Made by a program: the position numbers and the translations under genes. This document shows, piece by piece, positions 9,109 through 17,518 of a stretch of DNA of 45,655 nt. The notes under the pieces are model-generated. The model had not been told where the DNA came from. It made no database searches and saw only the letters and a list, made by a program, of their open reading frames with translations. Origin of the DNA: Clostridiales bacterium (GTDB lineage Bacteria > Bacillota > Clostridia > Oscillospirales > Oscillospiraceae); assembly GCA_022772525.1 (NCBI GenBank), contig JALFAD010000010.1:1-45655 (forward strand). The letters run 5' to 3'. Each line of letters starts with the position of its first letter. Position 1 is the stretch's first letter.

Positions 9109-10383
9109 ATGGATAAAAAAAGAATCTGCCTGATTACAAACTGGTATCCGACGAAGGAAAATCCCTATGCGGGCGGCTTTTTCAAGGAGCAGGCATTCGC
9201 GATGCAGGATTCCTTCGACTATCTGGTGCTGCATATTCACGAGCACAAGCGGCTGTTTCTGACCCAGTACCTGCTTCGGAAGCTGCGGGGCAGGGACGTG
9301 GAAGTATTCCGGGTCAATGAGGAGAAAAATACGGTGGAATATGACATCCACATGTATTATTTTGCGTATCTCGTGCTGTTGGAGAAACTATACAATTTCT
9401 ACAGCTTCAATATCCGGCGAGGGGTTTGTCAGGGGGTCGGTCGGTGTGTATCCCCGGTGTATCAGCGGATCAAAAGAAAGCTGCTGGAAAAGGCTGTCGT
9501 GCAGAAGCTGAAGGAGTCCTTTGACGTGCTGTACTGCGTGGATGCTCAGAGTGAAAGCAGCACGCTGCAAATGATTTCCGAAATGACACACGTTCCCTAT
9601 ATTGTATCGGAACACGCGCCCTGCCCCTGGCCGGGAGCGGTTTTGACGGATGTCGAACACGCTGCTATGGAACAGGCTGATCTGTTCCTGGCCATCAGTC
9701 AGGACAAGATCCGGCAGGTTATGATGCAAAATGTTCATCTTCGCCGGATCGTCTACGTGGGAAATATGGTGGATGAGACGCAGTTTGCGCTGGCTCCCCA
9801 TCAAAACGAGGTCAAAACCTTTATTATTGTTGCCGCAAACTCGTTTTTCAAAAATTACGATCTGTTCATAGCGATTATGAACCGCCTTACTGAGATTACG
9901 GAGGTTCCGTTTAAGGTTATGATCGTGGGTTACGCGGCGAATAAAGGCTATTCCCAGAACGTGGAGCAGCTGGAGGATGCAATCCGAAATTCCGCTTTCG
10001 CCCGGAACGCCGAACTGATCCCGGAAATCAGCCACGACCGAATCCACGAACTCTACGCACGGGCAGATGCCTTTGTGATGACCTCCATTCAGGAGGGACA
10101 GCCCGTTTCCGCCATGGAGGCCGGCTGCTGCGGCCTGCCGATTTTCTCCACCATGTGCGGCGGCGTGGAGGACTACGTCACCGAGGATATCGGACGGATT
10201 TACCCCATTATGGACTGCGAGGGCTTCGCCGCGGGGCTGAAGGACTTCCTGGAAGGGAACATCCAGTTCGACAACCGGCATATCCGGGAGACGGTAGTGG
10301 GAAGATTCGGAAAACGCGCTTTCGTGGAAAATATTACCCGGGCGTTTCGGGAAGTAATAGAGGCAGGGGGCGAGGGTCAATGA
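9109..10383 (+). CDS. Family 4-type (GT-B) glycosyltransferase
   Basis: A retaining glycosyltransferase of 424 residues. The N-terminal domain begins ICLITNWYPTKENPYAGGFFKEQA, typical of the acceptor-binding half. The C-terminal domain holds the nucleotide-sugar site with FIIVAANSFFKNYDLFIAI, ELIPEISHDRIHELYARADAFVM and the E-x7-E type motif in QEGQPVSAMEAGCCGLPI. GGGAG precedes the ATG. It returns to the GC-rich composition of the first part of the operon. The stop overlaps the next start by four bases. Sugar specificity is unknown. Confidence 0.87.
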   Translation: MDKKRICLITNWYPTKENPYAGGFFKEQAFAMQDSFDYLVLHIHEHKRLFLTQYLLRKLRGRDVEVFRVNEEKNTVEYDIHMYYFAYLVLLEKLYNFYSFNIRRGVCQGVGRCVSPVYQRIKRKLLEKAVVQKLKESFDVLYCVDAQSESSTLQMISEMTHVPYIVSEHAPCPWPGAVLTDVEHAAMEQADLFLAISQDKIRQVMMQNVHLRRIVYVGNMVDETQFALAPHQNEVKTFIIVAANSFFKNYDLFIAIMNRLTEITEVPFKVMIVGYAANKGYSQNVEQLEDAIRNSAFARNAELIPEISHDRIHELYARADAFVMTSIQEGQPVSAMEAGCCGLPIFSTMCGGVEDYVTEDIGRIYPIMDCEGFAAGLKDFLEGNIQFDNRHIRETVVGRFGKRAFVENITRAFREVIEAGGEGQ

Positions 10384-11366
10384 ATCGGTATTCCGTAATC
10401 CTGCGGGCCTATAACGCGGGCACGCAGCTGGCACAGAGTGTGGAAAGCGTGGTAAACCAGCGCTACCCCTATTGGGAGCTGGTGATTGTTAACGATGGTT
10501 CGGTGGATAATACCCGGCAGGTGGCGGAGGAATACGCGGTGAAGGACTCCCGGATCCTTGTTGTCAACCAGCCCAACCGGGGCTGCGTTCTGGCGACTCA
10601 GGCCGGTATCGAGGCTTCCAGCGGTGACTATGTAGTTCTTTTGGACGCGGGTGATCGGTATGAGCCGGATTATCTTTGGAAGGTCAATCAGGCCTTTGAG
10701 GAATATCAGACGGATATGGTCGTGGTCAACTACAACGTTGTGGAGGCAGACGGCAGGCTCTCAAGCTTCGGATACTTTGATCAGGATCGCACGCTGAGTA
10801 TGCCCCAGGCTCTGGAGTTGATCCTGAAAACCACAAATTCCGCTCTGTGGAACAAGGTAGTCCGGCGGGATAAGGTACAATACAGCGACGCGCAGAAACG
10901 GTTCTTTGAGGAAGCGGGGAAAACCCTGAATTTCGGTGATGATCTGTATCAGTTGATCTCTCCGCTGCTTCGGTGCGCCAACGTTCGCTTTCTGGCCGAC
11001 CGGCTGTATGACTATGTGCTGGACGCGGGGAGCATCACCCGCCAGAAAAGCAGGGATCCCTGGGAGGATGTGTTCCAGCGGGTGCGGCTGCTGGAGGTGA
11101 CCTTCGAAACCATCCGCCGGGCCGGATACCTGACAGATACGATTCAAAGCATTATCCAATTGAATTGCGCTATGTTTATCCACGGCTGTGTTGTACAGAT
11201 TATGAGGGAGGGTCAGTTCGTCGGTGAGAATAGGAAGCGGCTGCGGGAAAACAGATTCTACAGGGATATTGTGGCACGGGTTCCGCTGACAGAGCTGAGA
11301 AAGCGGGTGTCCAATCGTCCCACGCTCTATTTCGCGGCATTTAACAAACTATATCTGCATATTTAG
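10380..11366 (+). CDS. Family 2 glycosyltransferase
   Basis: A 328-residue GT-A enzyme starting MNRYSVILRAYNAGTQLAQSVES with the VNDGSVDNTR nucleotide-binding motif and an LLDAGDRYEPD segment at the DXD position, where Ala interrupts the usual DAD/DDD pattern. A basic C-terminal half contains a long linker without clear motifs. The start at 10380 is fixed by the ATGA overlap with the upstream stop and by a GAGGG site. The family call is firm; the substrate is open. Confidence 0.86.
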   Translation: MNRYSVILRAYNAGTQLAQSVESVVNQRYPYWELVIVNDGSVDNTRQVAEEYAVKDSRILVVNQPNRGCVLATQAGIEASSGDYVVLLDAGDRYEPDYLWKVNQAFEEYQTDMVVVNYNVVEADGRLSSFGYFDQDRTLSMPQALELILKTTNSALWNKVVRRDKVQYSDAQKRFFEEAGKTLNFGDDLYQLISPLLRCANVRFLADRLYDYVLDAGSITRQKSRDPWEDVFQRVRLLEVTFETIRRAGYLTDTIQSIIQLNCAMFIHGCVVQIMREGQFVGENRKRLRENRFYRDIVARVPLTELRKRVSNRPTLYFAAFNKLYLHI

Positions 11367-11375
11367 GGGGATATT

Positions 11376-12014
11376 ATGGAGATTTTGGCGCACAGAGGGT
11401 TCTGGAGGATCCCAGAGGAAAAGAACAGTTCCACCGCGATTTTTAGGGCATTCGAAAACGGCTTCGGCATTGAGACGGACATTCGGGACTATCGGGGACA
11501 GCTGGTGATCAGCCACAATGTGGCTGAGGAAGGGGCGCTTCCCGCCGAGGAGATGTTCCAAGCTTATGTGCAGTTTGGGAAGCCCGGTACGCTGGCTTTG
11601 AATGTGAAGGCCGACGGTATTCAGGTGCTTCTGGAGCCGCTGCTGGAAAAATACGGGATCGAGAAGTACTTTCTGTTCGATATGTCCGTTCCGGAGCTGA
11701 TTGTGAATGACAGCCGGGGCCTGACGTATTTCACCCGTCACAGCGATGTGGAGGATAGCTGCGTCATGTATGACCGGGCGTCGGGCGTCTGGATGGACAG
11801 CTTTTACGACTTCCATTGGCTGAGTGTGGAGAATATGCAAAAGCATATTGGTGCTGGAAAAACAATCTGCATCGTGTCGCCGGAGCTGCACGGTCAGGCA
11901 CATCTGGAAACCTGGAACATGCTGAGGGAAAACCACATGAGTGATCTGGATTCGGTCATTCTTTGTACGGATTATCCTGAAAGGGCAAAGGAGTATTTCT
12001 ATGGGAAAGATTAA
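11376..12014 (+). CDS. Glycerophosphodiester phosphodiesterase-like protein
   Basis: A 212-residue TIM-barrel protein of the GDPD/PLC-like family. The start MEILAHRGFW contains the HRG motif, followed by NSSTAIFRAFENGFGIETDIRDYRGQLVISHN, which supplies the expected Glu, Asp and second His of the metal and catalytic site. Family members cleave phosphodiesters such as glycerophosphoryl groups. No signal peptide is visible, so it would act in the cytoplasm. GGGGG precedes the start, and the 3' end overlaps the following HAD gene by 14 bases. Together with the next three genes it forms a compact small-enzyme group within the glycosyltransferase cluster; its true substrate is unknown. Confidence 0.77.
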   Translation: MEILAHRGFWRIPEEKNSSTAIFRAFENGFGIETDIRDYRGQLVISHNVAEEGALPAEEMFQAYVQFGKPGTLALNVKADGIQVLLEPLLEKYGIEKYFLFDMSVPELIVNDSRGLTYFTRHSDVEDSCVMYDRASGVWMDSFYDFHWLSVENMQKHIGAGKTICIVSPELHGQAHLETWNMLRENHMSDLDSVILCTDYPERAKEYFYGKD

Positions 12015-12636
12015 AGCGGTTCTGTTCGACATGGACGGTGTCCTGATCGACGCGAAGGATTGGCACTATGAGGCGCTGAACCGGGCATTGGGCCTGTTCG
12101 GTCTTGGAATCAGCCGGTATGACCACCTTCACACCTTTGATGGCCTGCCCACAAGAGTCAAGCTGAAGATGCTCAGCGAGCAGTATCATCTGCCCGTCGA
12201 GCTGCATTCCTTTATCAATCAGGTCAAGCAGCAGTATACCGAGGAGCTGACAGAATTAAAGTGCAGGCCCATGTTCCATCATGAGTACGCTCTGTCCAAG
12301 CTGCGGGCGGAGGGTTATAAAATCGCGGTGTGCTCCAACTCCATCCGCTTTACCATTGAGAATATGATGCGTAAGGCGGCGCTGAGCCAGTATCTGGATC
12401 TGATTGTCTCCAATGAGGATGTCAAGAAGGCAAAGCCTGACCCGGAAATGTATAATACGGCAATCAGCAAATTCCAGCTGGATCCAAAGGAGTGCCTGAT
12501 TATTGAGGACAACCCCAACGGAATCGCGGCGGCAAGAGCCAGCGGCGCGTATGTGCTGCCGGTGGCGACGGTTTACGATGTGAATTACGAGAATATCAAG
12601 GCGGCTATTCGGAAAAGTGAGGCGGAAAATGATTAA
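12001..12636 (+). CDS. HAD-superfamily hydrolase, beta-phosphoglucomutase-like
   Basis: A 211-residue protein with motif I KAVLFDMDGVLIDAKDWHYEALNRAL, a helical cap, motif II VCSNS, the lysine in KKAKPDPEMY and motif IV in CLIIEDNPNGIAAARASG. These are the marks of the PGMB-like HAD subgroup, which includes phosphatases and sugar-phosphate mutases. The start at 12001 has AAGGAG upstream and overlaps the GDPD-like gene. It also overlaps the next gene by eight bases. A role in preparing a phosphorylated precursor for the neighbouring nucleotidyltransferase is likely but unproven. Confidence 0.83.
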   Translation: MGKIKAVLFDMDGVLIDAKDWHYEALNRALGLFGLGISRYDHLHTFDGLPTRVKLKMLSEQYHLPVELHSFINQVKQQYTEELTELKCRPMFHHEYALSKLRAEGYKIAVCSNSIRFTIENMMRKAALSQYLDLIVSNEDVKKAKPDPEMYNTAISKFQLDPKECLIIEDNPNGIAAARASGAYVLPVATVYDVNYENIKAAIRKSEAEND

Positions 12637-13369
12637 CATTCTGATTCCCTGCATGGGAAAGTCCCTGTTTTTTAAGGACAGCTACTTTCCCAAGCCACTG
12701 ATTGAGGTCTCCGGCGAGACCATGATGGAAAAAGTGGTAAAAAACTATGAGGCTCTGAAGGATGCCCGCTATCTGTTTGTGTTCGGCAAGAGTGAATGCA
12801 GTGAATTCCATCTGGATGAGTCTGCCCGGCTGCTGACGAACGGAAACTGCGAAACGGTGCTGCTGGAAAATGAGACAGCGGGTGCCCTGTGCACCTGCCT
12901 GATGGCAGTGGAGCATATCAATAACGATACGCCTCTGATGATTGTCAATTCCGATCAGATTCTGGATGTGGACTATCATCAGGTTCTGGCACACTTCCGG
13001 GACGCGGACGCGGGTGTGATTACCTTCGAAAGCATTCATCCCAGATGGAGCTACGCGAGGATTCAGGGTGACGAGGTGGTTGAAGTAGCGGAGAAGCGGC
13101 CGCTGTCCAAGCACGCCATCGCCGGCTTCTACTATTTCCAAAAAGGAAGCGACTTTATTGAGTGCGCCAAGCGCGTGATTCTGAAGGATAATCACAAGGA
13201 TGGAAGATTCTATATTTCCGCTTCCATCAACGAGATGATTCTGGAGGGCAAGAAGGTGGCCTATTTTGCCATTCCCAAGACCGCCCATCACTCCTTCTAT
13301 TCCCCGGAGAAAATCAAGGAATATGAACGTCAGGCACATGGAGGCAGCTATGAAGACAGCGAAGATTGA
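12629..13369 (+). CDS. Nucleotidyltransferase-like protein with degenerate signature loop
   Basis: A 246-residue member of the NTP-transferase (GT-A fold) family, which normally joins a sugar phosphate or alcohol phosphate to a nucleotide. It has FPKPLIEVSGETMMEKVV, IVNSDQILDVDY (metal-binding Asp) and HAIAGFYYF. The usual N-terminal glycine-rich loop with its Arg (present as MAGRGSRF in the paralogue at 14697) is here CMGKSLFF, so the Gly and Arg that bind the nucleotide phosphates appear lost or changed. It could use another substrate or be a non-catalytic relative. The start at 12629 overlaps the previous gene, and the 3' end overlaps the cupin gene by 20 bases. Confidence 0.75.
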   Translation: MINILIPCMGKSLFFKDSYFPKPLIEVSGETMMEKVVKNYEALKDARYLFVFGKSECSEFHLDESARLLTNGNCETVLLENETAGALCTCLMAVEHINNDTPLMIVNSDQILDVDYHQVLAHFRDADAGVITFESIHPRWSYARIQGDEVVEVAEKRPLSKHAIAGFYYFQKGSDFIECAKRVILKDNHKDGRFYISASINEMILEGKKVAYFAIPKTAHHSFYSPEKIKEYERQAHGGSYEDSED

Positions 13370-13673
13370 TGATATGGTAAAGGGCTGGTTCGTGGGAAAT
13401 TTTGAACCAACCCTGTACAAAACCAACGACTGTGAGGTCGCGGTCAAGACGTACAAAAAAGGAGATAAGGAAAAAGCGCATTATCACAAGATTGCTACAG
13501 AAATTACTGTGGTTGTCAAAGGGAAAGTGAAAATGTTTGATAAGGTGTTTGTTGAGGGAGAGATTGTGGTCGTAGAACCGGGGGAATCTACTGCTTTCGA
13601 AGCGTTGGAAGATGCAATGAATGTTGTTGTAAAAATACCGGGTGCAAATGATGACAAATACGAGACGGAATAA
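13350..13673 (+). CDS. Small cupin-domain protein
   Basis: A 107-residue single-domain beta-barrel protein. The core HYHKIATEITVVVKGKVKMFDK carries the two His and Glu of cupin motif 1, and VVEPGESTAFEA is the second strand region. Such small cupins can be isomerases, epimerases or metal-dependent lyases of sugar derivatives. GGAGG at 13340-13344 with a five-base spacer decides the start at 13350; ATG 13338 is possible. It overlaps the upstream nucleotidyltransferase and the downstream acyltransferase, so it belongs to the same translation-coupled group. The reaction is unknown. Confidence 0.72.
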   Translation: MKTAKIDDMVKGWFVGNFEPTLYKTNDCEVAVKTYKKGDKEKAHYHKIATEITVVVKGKVKMFDKVFVEGEIVVVEPGESTAFEALEDAMNVVVKIPGANDDKYETE

Positions 13674-14700
13674 TGCAAGAAATGGAGTACTCTCTGTAAT
13701 CAAATTCATATTCAATATTTGTATTATATTGATGCACTGCTCTTTCTCGCTAGGAGACATCAACCATTTTTTGGAGGGAGCGTACATATTTGTCGACTTT
13801 TTCTTTATCTTACAGGGATATTACCTGATTAAAAATGTGGGGGGTACTACAGAAAACGCATATGACGCAGCTATAAAGTATTTTTGTTCAAGGATAAGCA
13901 GGTTTTTTCCGACTGTGCTTCTTTCGGCGAGCCTTATGTTGCTTCTGCAAATTGTCGGGACGAATGGCATTAAAAACATAGTGATACTTGGTTCTCAGTT
14001 CCTTTGGCAGATTTCGTTCGTATCACAGCTTTTTTCCTGGATTTCGTTAGGCGCCGGAGGACTCCTCTGGTTCCTGTCGGTAAGTGTACTCGTTGGGACG
14101 ATCGTAGTGCTCCTTTGTGCTTGTTTTGGAAAAAAAGTCGTGATAGCTGCGATGTTTGGCTGTGGCTATTTATACAGCAGGATCTATGCCGAAGCGGGGA
14201 ATCTCGATATCTGGTGGACAGAAGTTGTGAAAGCGGGAATCAGCGATTGTATGGTTCGCGCTTTGGCAGGGATTATGCTCGGGATTGTCGCCAAAGAAGT
14301 GTTTGAATTTCTGCGTAAGTATGATTATCGTAAATGGGTTACCCTAATTATGCGACTGGCAACATTCGGTGCCACTGCATTTGCCTTATTTTCCACTGTT
14401 TATAAACCTCATACAGATCTTGATTTTTATTTAGTATTGATGTTTGCGGCGATTATTGTTTTCGCTAATTTGAGTTTTCCGTGTGTGAACAATCGATTTA
14501 CGGATTACCTTGATAAACTGTGTTTGCCGATGTATGCGTTTCAGGTTGTATGTATTATGTTCGTTTCTTCTTTTGCTTCGGTTACATCCGTGAATTCTGT
14601 GATTATTCTTGCGTTAGATGTGGCAATCAGTGCGATTTCTCTCAAAGTTTTATCGTCAATTAACATCAGAAAACATATCATTCTGGAAGGAGAAAGATGA
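13642..14700 (+). CDS. Acyltransferase 3 family membrane protein (O-acetyltransferase)
   Basis: A 352-residue integral membrane protein with about ten hydrophobic segments. The N-terminal RNGVLSVIKFIFNICIILMHCSF and FVDFFFILQGYYLIKNV segments match the start of acyltransferase 3 proteins, including the conserved histidine. These enzymes usually acetylate surface sugars across the membrane. The start is uncertain: ATGs at 13642, 13648 and 13651 all lie inside the cupin gene and none has a strong ribosome site. The gene is clearly AT-richer than most of its neighbours, which suggests separate acquisition. Confidence 0.8.
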   Translation: MQMMTNTRRNNARNGVLSVIKFIFNICIILMHCSFSLGDINHFLEGAYIFVDFFFILQGYYLIKNVGGTTENAYDAAIKYFCSRISRFFPTVLLSASLMLLLQIVGTNGIKNIVILGSQFLWQISFVSQLFSWISLGAGGLLWFLSVSVLVGTIVVLLCACFGKKVVIAAMFGCGYLYSRIYAEAGNLDIWWTEVVKAGISDCMVRALAGIMLGIVAKEVFEFLRKYDYRKWVTLIMRLATFGATAFALFSTVYKPHTDLDFYLVLMFAAIIVFANLSFPCVNNRFTDYLDKLCLPMYAFQVVCIMFVSSFASVTSVNSVIILALDVAISAISLKVLSSINIRKHIILEGER

Positions 14701-15440
14701 TCATGTTAAACATTGTAATTCCCATGGCGGGCAGAGGCAGCCGGTTTGCCCAGGCGGGCTACAAGAATCCCAAGCCCCTGATTGACATTTACGGACATCC
14801 CATGATCGAGTACGTCGTGAAAAATATCACGCCCAGCTGCGAGCATCGGTTTATTTTCATCTGCCAGCAGGAGCATCTGGAGAAGTTTGCCCTGCGGGAT
14901 GCGCTGAAGGCAATGGCTCCCACTTGTGAAATTGTCACGGTTGACCATATCACCGAGGGCGCGGCCTGCACGGTGCTGCTGGCGGAACAGTACATCGACA
15001 ACGACGATCCCATGATGATCGCCAACAGCGACCAGTTTGTGGATACGGATATCAACACCTACCTTGCCGCCATGGGCAGTATGGATGGTCTGATCATGAC
15101 CATGCCTGCCGACGATCCCAAGTGGAGCTTCATCAAGTATGATGAAAACGGCTTTGTGACCATGGTTCGGGAGAAAGAGGTTATTTCCAACGAAGCCACC
15201 GTTGGTATCTATAACTATAAGCACGGCGCTGACTTTGTCAAATACGCCCATCAGATGATCGAGAAGAACATCCGGGTGAATAACGAGTTTTATGTGGCTC
15301 CCGTCTACAACGAGATGGTGGAGGCCGGACTGAAAATTGGCTATCATAACGTTGGCTCCAATATGTACGGAATCGGTATCCCCGAGGATCTGAACTATTT
15401 CATGGGGCTGGATCTGTGCAAAAATCTGTTCGCCAAGTGA
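14697..15440 (+). CDS. Sugar nucleotidyltransferase
   Basis: A 247-residue NTP-transferase with the full signature: IVIPMAGRGSRFAQAGYKNPKPLIDIYGHPMIEYVV, the metal-binding IANSDQFVDTD and ATVGIYNY. It should activate a sugar phosphate or related phosphate to an NDP derivative in the cytoplasm. It is a paralogue of the gene at 12629 but keeps the glycine-rich loop with Arg. AAGGAG lies just before; the ATG at 14697 overlaps the acyltransferase stop, and the in-frame ATG at 14703 is also well spaced. The GC-rich composition resumes here. The substrate cannot be assigned. Confidence 0.83.
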   Translation: MIMLNIVIPMAGRGSRFAQAGYKNPKPLIDIYGHPMIEYVVKNITPSCEHRFIFICQQEHLEKFALRDALKAMAPTCEIVTVDHITEGAACTVLLAEQYIDNDDPMMIANSDQFVDTDINTYLAAMGSMDGLIMTMPADDPKWSFIKYDENGFVTMVREKEVISNEATVGIYNYKHGADFVKYAHQMIEKNIRVNNEFYVAPVYNEMVEAGLKIGYHNVGSNMYGIGIPEDLNYFMGLDLCKNLFAK

Positions 15441-15462
15441 GGAAGGGATAGCGGAACGGAGT

Positions 15463-16548
15463 ATGAAAGTCGTTGTTTATAAGCCGGATTTTTTGATATG
15501 GGAAAGCTTATCGCCGACCCATCGCTTCCACGGATACATGTCCGCGTTCGTGGAATTATACGCGGATTACATTTTCGCACCCGGTATCCGTCAGGCCTAC
15601 AGGTATCAAAAAGCACTGGCGAAGCTGGGCATTCGCAAGAAGCTGAAATACATCTATCGTATGGAGGCCCTAAATGCCAGAACCGATGTGCTGGTAGGAT
15701 TCGCGATTCCTTATCAGGAAGGAGAATTCCTGAAAGCGTATCGTGGCTTGAAGGTATTCCATACCACAGATTATTATATGCATCCCAGGGAAACACAGAC
15801 GTATTTAAGCAGCGTTGACGCGGATGCGGTGATCGGACACTGCCAGATGGATGCGCATTGCGCCTTTTTCAGACAGATGTACCCGGAGTTTATTGGGAAA
15901 ACCATCAGTCTGCCCTTTGGTTACGCGGAACGTTTCACGGTTACAAAAGATTTTGATGACCGCATCAATAAGGCGGTGGGACTTGGCTCCATCAATCCCG
16001 TACGGGATCCGATGGTTAGCGACTCTGATACGAAGGATTTTGTCGCTTACTTCAAGGGAGAGGCTTATCAGCACCCCTTGCGGTACTACCTCCGGGAAAA
16101 CCGGGCGTGTTATACGGACTGCATTGACGCGCTTTTCCCAGGCGGTACCCAGCAGAAGGATTTCTCGTATGACGCGGTACAGATGCTGAATTCTTATCGG
16201 ATGTTTATCAATGATGAGGGCCTTTCCAACTTTCCGCCGGCCAGAACCTTTGAAGGGATTGCCTGCGGATGCGTGATGGTGGCCTCGGACAACCCGATTT
16301 ATACGGATCTGGGCTTTATTCCGGGGGTGAACTATATCGCCTTTTCCAAAGGTGATTATGAGGATCTGGGCAGAAAACTGCGGTATTATATCGCACATCC
16401 GGAGGAACTGCGGGCGATTCAGGAGGCTTCTGTCAAGCTGGCAGAACACTTTACCCATCAGGAAGTGGCGCGGATGCTGTATCAGAAACTAGAGAGCCTG
16501 GCAACTGAGAAATCTGCCAGGAGGAGGGATGAACATGAACAGTGGTGA
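15463..16548 (+). CDS. Glycosyltransferase, family 1-like
   Basis: A 361-residue protein whose C-terminal part resembles the Glyco_trans_1_2 domain: YRMFINDEGLSNFPPARTFEGIACGCVMVASDN, with the conserved Glu after the Arg-Thr-Phe, followed by FIPGVNYIAFSKGDYEDLGRKLRYYIAHPEEL. The N-terminal half has no clear motif. A GGAG site stands before the start. The final residues overlap the start of the next gene by 20 bases. It probably transfers a sugar or related group in the polysaccharide pathway. Confidence 0.78.
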   Translation: MKVVVYKPDFLIWESLSPTHRFHGYMSAFVELYADYIFAPGIRQAYRYQKALAKLGIRKKLKYIYRMEALNARTDVLVGFAIPYQEGEFLKAYRGLKVFHTTDYYMHPRETQTYLSSVDADAVIGHCQMDAHCAFFRQMYPEFIGKTISLPFGYAERFTVTKDFDDRINKAVGLGSINPVRDPMVSDSDTKDFVAYFKGEAYQHPLRYYLRENRACYTDCIDALFPGGTQQKDFSYDAVQMLNSYRMFINDEGLSNFPPARTFEGIACGCVMVASDNPIYTDLGFIPGVNYIAFSKGDYEDLGRKLRYYIAHPEELRAIQEASVKLAEHFTHQEVARMLYQKLESLATEKSARRRDEHEQW

Positions 16549-17518
16549 GAACATCAGTGTTGTAATCTCTGGGCCTGTATTTCGCGACGAAATTGGAGAT
16601 CACACAAAGGATGCTACGGCTTTGGGATGCTTGAGCGTTCGCAAATTGCTTCCCAAAGCGGAAATTGTGCTGTCCACTTGGGAGAACACTGATGTTTCCG
16701 GGATTGACTTTGACCGGCTGGTGCTGAGTAAGGATCCCGGTCCGAATATCAACAACGTGAATCGTCAAATATGCAGCCGTCAAGCGGGAATCAGGGCAGC
16801 TTCCCGGGAATATGTTCTGGCATTGCGCTCTGAGAGCCATATTATCAATCTCAATTTTCTGGATTATATCGACAAATATCAGAAACACAGTCAGGATAGC
16901 ACTTACACGTTTCTGAAAAACCGAATTGTGATTGCGGCAACGACTCCCCCCAGATGTACCATTTTCCACATCGGCGACTTTTATTTCTTTGGACATAAGT
17001 CTGATCTTCTGGACTTCTGGGATATCCCACTGTGCGATGATTCGAAATATAATCAGCGTGAAGAACAGATTGAGTACAACGCACACAGATATCTGATTAC
17101 CAGCTTTACCAAGAAGTATTATCCGCTGGTTTTTGAAAACAAGACGGATATTACAAGGGAAAATCGGGAAGCGTATGAACGTATCATGACAGAAAATTTT
17201 GTCATCACTGGCTTGCATGACTTTGGCGCACGCTCCTATAAATACCCAATAGAGGATAGCTTTCAGGGGAGACTGTGGCATTATCATGTAAGCTATACGT
17301 TCCGTGAGTGGAAGAAGCTTTACAACCGGCTTACGGGGGAAAAAGGCGTGCCGAAATACAGCCTCGAGGAGTTTTTCGGTATTCACATCTATAGCCCGCT
17401 GTATGTCTTCCGCGCAAAGGTTTCTGCTGTAAGATACAGAATATGCAAATACTTTTCAAAATATAGATGGTATCAGCTTTTGAAAAGACTGAAATCGAGG
17501 TTATTGAATCACAAATGA
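16529..17518 (+). CDS. WavE-family polysaccharide synthesis protein
   Basis: A 329-residue protein resembling WavE of Vibrio lipopolysaccharide core loci: it begins ISVVISGPVFRDEIGDHTKDA, then KLLPKAEIVLSTWENTDVSGIDFDRLVLSKDPG, then RQICSRQAGIRAASREYVLALRSE, which matches the family core. These proteins are likely GT-A type transferases, but the reaction is not established to my knowledge. The GGAGGAGGG run abuts the ATG at 16529, so the in-frame ATG at 16535 is an equally good start. The stop overlaps the flippase start. Confidence 0.78.
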   Translation: MNMNSGENISVVISGPVFRDEIGDHTKDATALGCLSVRKLLPKAEIVLSTWENTDVSGIDFDRLVLSKDPGPNINNVNRQICSRQAGIRAASREYVLALRSESHIINLNFLDYIDKYQKHSQDSTYTFLKNRIVIAATTPPRCTIFHIGDFYFFGHKSDLLDFWDIPLCDDSKYNQREEQIEYNAHRYLITSFTKKYYPLVFENKTDITRENREAYERIMTENFVITGLHDFGARSYKYPIEDSFQGRLWHYHVSYTFREWKKLYNRLTGEKGVPKYSLEEFFGIHIYSPLYVFRAKVSAVRYRICKYFSKYRWYQLLKRLKSRLLNHK

